Assembly (NCBI GenBank): GCA_035620895.1
Contig: DASPFY010000022.1
Location: forward strand, 1 to 64,000
Direction: 5' to 3'
Length of the DNA stretch: 64,000 nt
Origin: TA-21 sp035620895
Lineage (GTDB): Archaea > Thermoproteota > Nitrososphaeria > Nitrososphaerales > Nitrososphaeraceae
Shown: in pieces, positions 62,264 through 64,000 of the stretch
How positions within the stretch are numbered: the first letter of the stretch is position 1
Layout: each line of letters starts with the position of its first letter
The notes under the pieces: generated by a model
Database searches by the model: none
What the model saw: only the letters and a program-made list of their open reading frames with translations
What the model was told of the DNA's origin: nothing
Made by a program: the position numbers and the translations under genes

Positions 62264-64000
62264 ATGAAAAAATACCACGAAGGAAAGATTAGAGTAGATT
62301 TTTCTCTTCGCAGAGAAGTACTATTTGTTGTCATAGGTGCAGTTGTCGGTGCGGTATTAATGGTATTTCCACGAATGGTTTTTGAAGCTGGAATGGGACT
62401 ACCTTACTACATCACCTGGATAGCATTTGGTCACGTGGTAGGCGTCTACTCATCCTTCTCAGTACTTGCAGGGATTACAATCCACATGATAACAGCCATT
62501 TGTATTGGAGTCGTTATTGGAATCTTCTTATACAAATCGGGGATTTTAAATATTAGTAAGTTATCAAACGGACTAATTTACGGACTATTCGCGGGTATGG
62601 TCGTATTCATTCTATTTTTCATACCCGTATCTCAATTTGTATTAGCCCCCGAAATTGCTCGAACATTAACCGAAATGATTCCATCGATGACAGAAATTGA
62701 AGCAGCCAAACAGCTTGTAATGAGCCTTCCACTAATAATTGGTGGTGCTATCGTAACTCATTTGGTCTTTGGTGTGACGGTTGGATTGATCTCTTCAATT
62801 CTGTCAATTAAGTTTGGAGCAAGATACAGGTGCCCTGAATGCGATATATCATTAGCCAGGATTGATTCTCATCAAAAACACCGAGAGATGGTCCATGGGG
62901 CGCAACCCATCACACTAGAACGAATATTGATCCTGGGAGGAGGATTCGCAGGAGTCCAAGTTCTACGAGCACTTCAAAAAGAGTTTCAGGATGATGTAAG
63001 CGTAGACATTACATTAGTAAGTAGAGACAACTTTTTCTTATTTACACCTATGCTACCAGAGGTATCATCAGGGATGATAGAAACGAGGAATATACTAACA
63101 CCTGTGAGAACTTTTTGTAATAGAGCGCGGTTTTACGAAGCAGAGGTAGAATCTATAGATCTAAAAAACAGACAAGTTGTTATTACACATTTCATAGGGA
63201 GGCAGATTCATCCGGTTGATTCTCGATATCATGAATTAAAGTATGATTATCTCGTATTATCTCTCGGCAGTGAGACAAACTTTTTTGGAATGAGTGATGT
63301 AGCAGATTATGCGTTTACTATAAAGAATATCGGTGACGCAGTGTCGATAAGAAATCATGTAATCAATATGTTAGAACAAGCTGATGTGGAACACCAAGAT
63401 TTTGATCTAAAGAAGAGTTTGATGACCTTTGTTGTTGTTGGGGGAGGTTTTTCCGGTGTTGAAACTGTCGGAGAGTTAAATGACTTTGTGCGTGAATCTA
63501 TAAAATATTTCTATCATAATATTGAAATGTCTGATATCCGTATTGTTCTTGTTAATTCTAGCAGAAGGATCCTGCCTGAAGTAACAGAGGATTTATCAGA
63601 ATTTGCTTTACAAAGAATTAGCAAAAATGGAGTGGAAGTTCTTTTGAACACTCGTCTTACAGGAGTTGATGCTAACAGCGTTAGACTGAGTGATGGTATG
63701 AAAATATCCACATATACAGTAATTTGGGCTGGAGGAAATAGACCTAATCCATTGCTATCATGTCTGCAATGTGAGCACGATAAAAATGGAAGAATATTGA
63801 CTGATAACTATCTCGAAGTAAAAGGCTATAACGATCATGTCTTTGCGTTAGGTGATTGTGCCTGTATAATTGATCCCAATACAAGTAAAGCATGTCCTCC
63901 TACCGCACAGCATGCATTAAGGCAGGCAAAGGTAGTTGCAAATAATATTTCAGCTTTGATAAAGCACAAGGGTAAAAAAAGTAAGAAAATAAACAAGAAA
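62264..64000 (+). CDS. Membrane domain / C2H2-like zinc finger / type II NADH dehydrogenase fusion (3' end outside window)
   Basis: 579 codons are visible without a stop; the gene runs off the right edge. Residues about 15-185 contain four or five membrane helices (for example VLFVVIGAVVGAVLMVF and PLIIGGAIVTHLVFGVTVGL). Residues about 190-211 read CPECDISLARIDSHQKHREM-VH, a C-x2-C-x12-H-x4-H zinc-finger layout. From about residue 218 follows an NDH-2/FAD-dinucleotide oxidoreductase: first FAD motif LGGGFAGVQ (about 224), NADH motif VVVGGGFSGVE (about 391), and FALGDCA near the end. It would oxidise NADH at the membrane. ATG 62264 is the only good start. Confidence 0.85.
   Translation, partial: MKKYHEGKIRVDFSLRREVLFVVIGAVVGAVLMVFPRMVFEAGMGLPYYITWIAFGHVVGVYSSFSVLAGITIHMITAICIGVVIGIFLYKSGILNISKLSNGLIYGLFAGMVVFILFFIPVSQFVLAPEIARTLTEMIPSMTEIEAAKQLVMSLPLIIGGAIVTHLVFGVTVGLISSILSIKFGARYRCPECDISLARIDSHQKHREMVHGAQPITLERILILGGGFAGVQVLRALQKEFQDDVSVDITLVSRDNFFLFTPMLPEVSSGMIETRNILTPVRTFCNRARFYEAEVESIDLKNRQVVITHFIGRQIHPVDSRYHELKYDYLVLSLGSETNFFGMSDVADYAFTIKNIGDAVSIRNHVINMLEQADVEHQDFDLKKSLMTFVVVGGGFSGVETVGELNDFVRESIKYFYHNIEMSDIRIVLVNSSRRILPEVTEDLSEFALQRISKNGVEVLLNTRLTGVDANSVRLSDGMKISTYTVIWAGGNRPNPLLSCLQCEHDKNGRILTDNYLEVKGYNDHVFALGDCACIIDPNTSKACPPTAQHALRQAKVVANNISALIKHKGKKSKKINKK

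Overview
The window looks like the chromosome of an ammonia-oxidizing archaeon of the Nitrososphaeria (Thaumarchaeota), most likely a soil-type Nitrososphaerales member. The evidence is a recognisable archaeal amoC, ribosomal protein S26e, Orc1/Cdc6, aIF2-beta, an archaeal-type threonyl-tRNA synthetase, a family B DNA polymerase, intron-containing tRNAs, frequent TTG/GTG starts, AT-rich intergenic DNA with archaeal TATA boxes close to start codons, and many secreted proteins. Genus assignment is inference; no search was run.

Layout. 1-2.4 kb: edge-truncated Lrp/AsnC-like regulator, a membrane-anchored protein and a secreted NHL-repeat protein, then tRNA-Arg. 2.7-6.5 kb: B12-dependent methionine synthase split over two genes. 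6.5-9.4 kb: trpC-trpB-trpA on the minus strand. 9.6-18.4 kb: information processing and housekeeping (Orc1/Cdc6 plus a winged-helix partner, CTP synthase, NAD kinase-like/wHTH fusion, PfkB kinase, S26e, CDP-alcohol phosphatidyltransferase, metzincin, aIF2-beta, Zn-type ferredoxin). 18.5-22.3 kb: sugar aminotransferase, tRNA-Ser with two introns, sugar dehydrogenase, HMG-CoA reductase. 22.4-29.5 kb: compact his operon hisG-D-C-(HAD phosphatase)-B-H-A-F, without hisI/hisE. 29.5-35.1 kb: surface-polysaccharide module (processive GT2, shortened UDP-sugar dehydrogenase with no canonical start, secreted GH5-like hydrolase, GT39-like transferase). 35-45.9 kb: ThrRS, agmatinase-like ureohydrolase, PolB, TatC, and a minus-strand tmk / HD phosphohydrolase / pyrH nucleotide cluster, ending in a secreted protein with an inverted-repeat operator candidate. 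46-52.5 kb: stand-alone amoC, an orphan CDC48-N-like protein, small lineage-specific proteins, two secreted paralogues and an IMPase-family enzyme.

52.5-61 kb is accessory. After tRNA-Asp and tRNA-Lys (both intron-containing), a 14-bp copy of the tRNA-Lys 3' end recurs 8.1 kb downstream. Between the two copies lie a double-GNAT protein, a broken nitroreductase, a translationally coupled operon around an M64-type metallopeptidase/FG-GAP propeller protein, and a secreted FG-GAP protein. I read this as an integrated element or island remnant; no integrase is visible. 61-64 kb holds a J-domain protein, a small membrane protein and, running off the right edge, a fusion of a membrane domain, a C2H2-like zinc finger and a type II NADH dehydrogenase.

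The best candidates for something undescribed are the M64/FG-GAP operon in the tRNA-bounded island, the orphan CDC48-N protein, the zinc finger-NDH-2 fusion, the D-loop tRNA introns, and the NAD kinase-like protein with an altered GGDG motif.
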